DNA from: an uncultured Bacteroidia bacterium | GTDB lineage: Bacteria > Bacteroidota > Bacteroidia > Bacteroidales > UBA932 | Assembly: GCA_902780935.1 (NCBI GenBank) | Contig: CACZHP010000013.1 | Span: forward strand, 43,021-107,020 | Direction: 5' to 3' | DNA length: 64,000 bases | Shown here: piece by piece, positions 61,221 through 64,000 of the stretch | How positions within the stretch are numbered: position 1 is the stretch's first letter | How the letters are laid out: each line of letters begins with the position of its first letter | Translations under genes and position numbers: made by a program | Notes under the pieces: model-generated | What the model was told of the DNA's origin: nothing | The model's input: only the letters and a program-made list of their open reading frames with translations | The model's database searches: none

Positions 61221-63265
61221 TTTGAACCTGAACCTGCCGGGGTGTGGAGCTCATCGGCGACCCCTCGGTTGATCCCAGAGAATCCGGCCGCCGACTGTGG
61301 CCGGTAAGCGTCACCGGTTACGGGTGACGTGCGTGGAATCCTGGAAAGGTCTGGAAGGATGAACCCAGGAATCGCTTTCAACAGCGGCGGATCGGGGATG
61401 AAGCCCGCTAACGGATCTTCCGGATCCACAAATCCAGGGTTCTCGTCTGTCTTGACATTGTCGCTCATCCGGGATATGAAATTGGCTTCCCCCTCGATCT
61501 CATCATTGAAGATGTGGTCGCTCCAGACCACTTTCTCGAAAGCCCACTTGACTTTATAGAACACGTTACGAATGAGTACATTACGCTGTGGCTCAGCCGG
61601 GTCGCCCTCGTAGTAGGAGGCGAATTCGGGGTAGTGGGCCCTGAAAGCGGGACCATCCACCAGCGCTACCGAATCCCGGTGGGCGACCAGACGGTCGGCG
61701 CCCCAGGTTTTCAGTCTACCGTCCGTCTTGACTGCGGCGCAAGGAAGATCCATGAATATGTTGTCGTGGTAGCGGATATCGCTCCCGCCTCCAATCTGTA
61801 CAGGAGGGGATGTTATATTCCGGAATATATTCCCGTAAACTTCGACCGCTCCTGAACCGTCATCGTGGTAGAGAGCCCTGACGTTGAAGGGCACTTCGAT
61901 GTCGTGGAAGTAATTGCCCCTGATCACGCTGCCTCTCTGCGAGGGATTGCGACCATGGTAGAGGGCGCCGTTGTCCTCGATGTCCAGGCATACGTGGTGA
62001 ACATTGCAATACTCTACGGTCTGGTCGTTGCCGAGCATCAGGATGGCCATAGTGGCGGAATTGTAGAACTCGCAGCCGGAGATCCTGTTGCCCAGGCCGC
62101 TCATCACCACTCCAACGCGGTACTGCATCTCGATGCGGTTGAAATTATGGATGCGGCAGTATTCCACATAATTGTCTCCCCGGACTATGTTTTTCCTGTC
62201 TCCTCCGGCCAACTCGACGGCTCCGGCTCCGAGGTCGTAGAGGTCGCAGCGCGACAGACCGCAGGAACGGCTCCTGCCGTCTATGGTGGCCGCCACATGA
62301 CCCATCCCGTGGATGACGCAATCCTCAACGCAGGTTCTCGCACAGCCTGCTATGGCGACAGCGTCGCCTCTGGAGCAGGTCAGCTCCAGGCCGGAGATAA
62401 TCACATTGGAGCAGCCTTCCAGGCGGATTAGAGGCTCGGTCAATATGCTTATTTCCAGTATTTTAGTCCCTTCGGGCAGTCGCAGCCAGGCCTTTTTCCC
62501 GGCAGCGTCGAGGGAGTACTCTCCCGGAAGGGTCACCTCATCGGGGATATTCAGGATCTTCCATCGCTGGAACCTCTCGCCAGGGTTGTGGCCGAAACCG
62601 TAATTGGTGAGGCTTCCCGCCTCAATTGTCTTGTCCTCGCCGATACGCTTTATCGGGGTCAATTCGCTTGTCCATCCGAACCGGAAACATCCCCAAAGCC
62701 AGCCCAGTTCTGGATGTTTCCATTCCAGCGGACGGTCTTCCCGGAATGCGATGACTCCAAAACCGTCTCCTTCCTGAGGACGGATATAACCTCTTCCCGG
62801 AGTCACGACGGAATCCAGGGGCAGGGGAGCCTCGTCCGGCCATTCGGCGAGGCGCATCGGCACACCGTCAGCATAAAGTTCGGACCAGGACGGCCCTGTC
62901 AGATGGGGATCACCTTTCGGGCAAATCGCTCCGATCTGGTAGCGTCTCAGATTAGTCCTGAACACGCCTTTACCCAGACTTTTATCCTTCCTGAGACGCC
63001 ATTGTGGGATACGCTTGCCTCCGCTCAGGCGGGCTCCGTCACCTTTAATCACCAAGCCAGATTTTCCCTCGACTACAAGTGATTGCCGCAGACGGTATAA
63101 TCCTTTGTGCAGAAGAATGGTGTCACCGGGGCTCGCTTCGCTGATGGCGCGCTTCAAAGAACTGACGCTCTTGACATTGATCACACGGGCATGCGACTCA
63201 TGGCTTGCCAGCATGAAAGCGGAAAGCATTACCGGGACAAATATGAGAGCCCTGATCTTTAGCAT
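61208..63265 (-). CDS. Exported right-handed beta-helix protein
   Basis: 685 residues from the ATG at 63265, with signal peptide (FVPVMLSAFMLASHESHA). The N-terminus resembles pectate-lyase-type helix caps (VSSLKRAISEASPGDTILLH). Many short beta turns with CxxCxI and RGNYFHDIE repeats (ENGALYHGRNPSQRGSVIRG) form a parallel beta-helix. Such proteins are usually polysaccharide lyases, glycosidases or adhesins, but no family-specific catalytic set is evident. It starts 13 bp after the OhrR-like gene and may share its transcript. Its 3' end overlaps the serine deaminase gene by 13 bp. Confidence 0.82.
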   Translation of the reverse strand: MLKIRALIFVPVMLSAFMLASHESHARVINVKSVSSLKRAISEASPGDTILLHKGLYRLRQSLVVEGKSGLVIKGDGARLSGGKRIPQWRLRKDKSLGKGVFRTNLRRYQIGAICPKGDPHLTGPSWSELYADGVPMRLAEWPDEAPLPLDSVVTPGRGYIRPQEGDGFGVIAFREDRPLEWKHPELGWLWGCFRFGWTSELTPIKRIGEDKTIEAGSLTNYGFGHNPGERFQRWKILNIPDEVTLPGEYSLDAAGKKAWLRLPEGTKILEISILTEPLIRLEGCSNVIISGLELTCSRGDAVAIAGCARTCVEDCVIHGMGHVAATIDGRSRSCGLSRCDLYDLGAGAVELAGGDRKNIVRGDNYVEYCRIHNFNRIEMQYRVGVVMSGLGNRISGCEFYNSATMAILMLGNDQTVEYCNVHHVCLDIEDNGALYHGRNPSQRGSVIRGNYFHDIEVPFNVRALYHDDGSGAVEVYGNIFRNITSPPVQIGGGSDIRYHDNIFMDLPCAAVKTDGRLKTWGADRLVAHRDSVALVDGPAFRAHYPEFASYYEGDPAEPQRNVLIRNVFYKVKWAFEKVVWSDHIFNDEIEGEANFISRMSDNVKTDENPGFVDPEDPLAGFIPDPPLLKAIPGFILPDLSRIPRTSPVTGDAYRPQSAAGFSGINRGVADELHTPAGSGSNQAL

Positions 63266-63278
63266 CAACTAATCCGGG

Positions 63279-63725
63279 TCAGACTTTAGAGCTTAGCTTC
63301 AAGATGATATCATCCAGCATCCTGAAGAGATCCAGGGCGTTTTCCGGGGTAACGCTGTCGCAGATGACAGCGTCACCTACTGTCCTGGGAACATCGGCGA
63401 GTTTCTTCTGAAGACTCTTTCCCTTTTTGGTCAGGGAAACGATCATCTGCCGGGCATCCTTTTCTCCTTTCCTGCGAGTAAGGAGTCCTCCCTTTTCCAT
63501 TCGCTGAAGCAGGGGAGTGACGGTGTTTGTCTCCAGATAAAGGCGTTTGGCGATGTCATTAACCGGCTGCTCGTCCTTCTCCCACAGGACCAGCAGCACA
63601 AGGTACTGCGGGTAGGTCAACCCGTGCTCCGAGAGCATCGGGTGGTAGGCCTGTGAGAGAAGACGGGAAGCGGTGTAGAGCCTGAAACAGAGCTGGTTGT
63701 CCAGCTTGAACTCATCAGTGATCAT
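63279..63725 (-). CDS. OhrR-like MarR-family peroxide sensor
   Basis: 148 residues. [20 protein letters not shown] near the start contains Cys13 in the position of the reactive cysteine of OhrR (Cys15 in B. subtilis), and the winged helix is [15 protein letters not shown] to [16 protein letters not shown]. OhrR-type repressors release DNA when the cysteine is oxidised by organic peroxides. The start overlaps the end of the glutathione peroxidase gene by 4 bp (ATGA), a natural target. Confidence 0.9.
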   Translation of the reverse strand: MITDEFKLDNQLCFRLYTASRLLSQAYHPMLSEHGLTYPQYLVLLVLWEKDEQPVNDIAKRLYLETNTVTPLLQRMEKGGLLTRRKGEKDARQMIVSLTKKGKSLQKKLADVPRTVGDAVICDSVTPENALDLFRMLDDIILKLSSKV

Positions 63726-64000
63726 ATCATCTCCTGGATGTCCTTCTCTACGCTCTTGCTGAGACCTTTGAGAAGTTTCCTGGTGGCCTTTGCCTTCAGT
63801 CCGCTATACTCCTCGGTGGGAGCCTGGGACTTTAGGTACTCGAATATCGGCTCGGCTTTGGGGCCGTTGACATCGGTCTTAGCCATCATGGGGAAGGTGA
63901 CGCCATGGTTCAGGCGGCAGAATTCGGCTATCTCGACGTTGGAGCCAGGCTCCTGGCCGGCAAACTGGTCGCAGGGGAAGCCGACGATCACGAAACCTTG
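63722..64000 (-). CDS. Glutathione peroxidase, C-terminal part (cut by window edge)
   Basis: 93 codons remain before the window end. [20 protein letters not shown] contains the conserved Gln of the active site, and [20 protein letters not shown] and the downstream lysine-rich helix are typical of GPx. The peroxidatic Cys lies upstream, outside the window. It reduces hydroperoxides with thioredoxin or another thiol and is operonic with the OhrR-like sensor. Confidence 0.93.
   Translation of the reverse strand, partial: QGFVIVGFPCDQFAGQEPGSNVEIAEFCRLNHGVTFPMMAKTDVNGPKAEPIFEYLKSQAPTEEYSGLKAKATRKLLKGLSKSVEKDIQEMI

Overview
The window looks like chromosomal DNA of a Bacteroidales-type bacterium, probably an uncultured gut or rumen lineage. 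The evidence is a SusC/SusD pair, SusD-type and BACON/fimbrillin-like lipoproteins, a DUF4890 protein, an S46 peptidase, PD-(D/E)XK transposase-like genes, promoter elements of the Bacteroidetes TAnnTTTG type in place of clear Shine-Dalgarno sites, and a fairly G+C-rich core genome. TAA, TAG and TGA all end ordinary genes here.

Layout. 0-6.5 kb: truncated lipoprotein, SusC/SusD outer-membrane uptake pair, small exported proteins. 7-9.8 kb: tRNA-Ala(CGC) and a three-gene lipid operon (GNAT-like acyltransferase, CDP-alcohol phosphotransferase, hemolysin-type O-acyltransferase). 10-12.3 kb: a PRTase-fold protein translationally overlapped with a CodB-like permease. 12.4-15.5 kb: Fur-family regulator, exported nitroreductase and a Zn/Cd-type P-type ATPase. 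16-21 kb: three ion-coupled transporters, one (CPA2/TrkA-C antiporter) broken by a perfect 50-bp tandem duplication. 21-23.8 kb: a tightly overlapped HprK-like kinase / S24-S26-like protease / PqqD (RRE) / exported phosphoesterase operon.

23.8-33.9 kb is an accessory island of visibly lower G+C in its centre. It holds two PD-(D/E)XK transposase-like genes, dispersed palindromic repeats, a 3x52-bp array, a 44-codon peptide gene, a huge surface lipoprotein/NUC1 endonuclease frame interrupted by two in-frame stops, a second perfect tandem duplication, a MITE-like element and a collapsed GH127 gene. 33.9-37 kb: GH29 fucosidase and C69 dipeptidase. 37-39 kb: YiiX-like lipoprotein and acyl-ACP thioesterase. 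38.6-43.9 kb: polyamine uptake operon (porin-potA-potB-potC-potD). 44-52.9 kb: DUF389 protein, DPP11-type S46 peptidase plus porin-like protein, TIM-barrel lipoprotein, DUF1846, GltS. 53-64 kb: M28 peptidase, GH20 hexosaminidase, two tandem GT32 glycosyltransferases, a DUF1538 membrane protein with two PII-like proteins, L-serine deaminase, a beta-helix protein, and an OhrR-like regulator with glutathione peroxidase.

Together the core genes describe a host-associated saccharolytic and peptidolytic anaerobe. It trims host-type glycans (fucose, N-acetylhexosamine), digests peptides in the periplasm (C69, DPP11, M28), imports glutamate, dicarboxylates and polyamines, and deaminates serine. The most promising candidate for an undescribed system is the kinase/protease/RRE cassette together with the small peptide gene, whose N-terminus carries a YxxPxV motif resembling RRE-recognised RiPP leader peptides. 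That link is inference.
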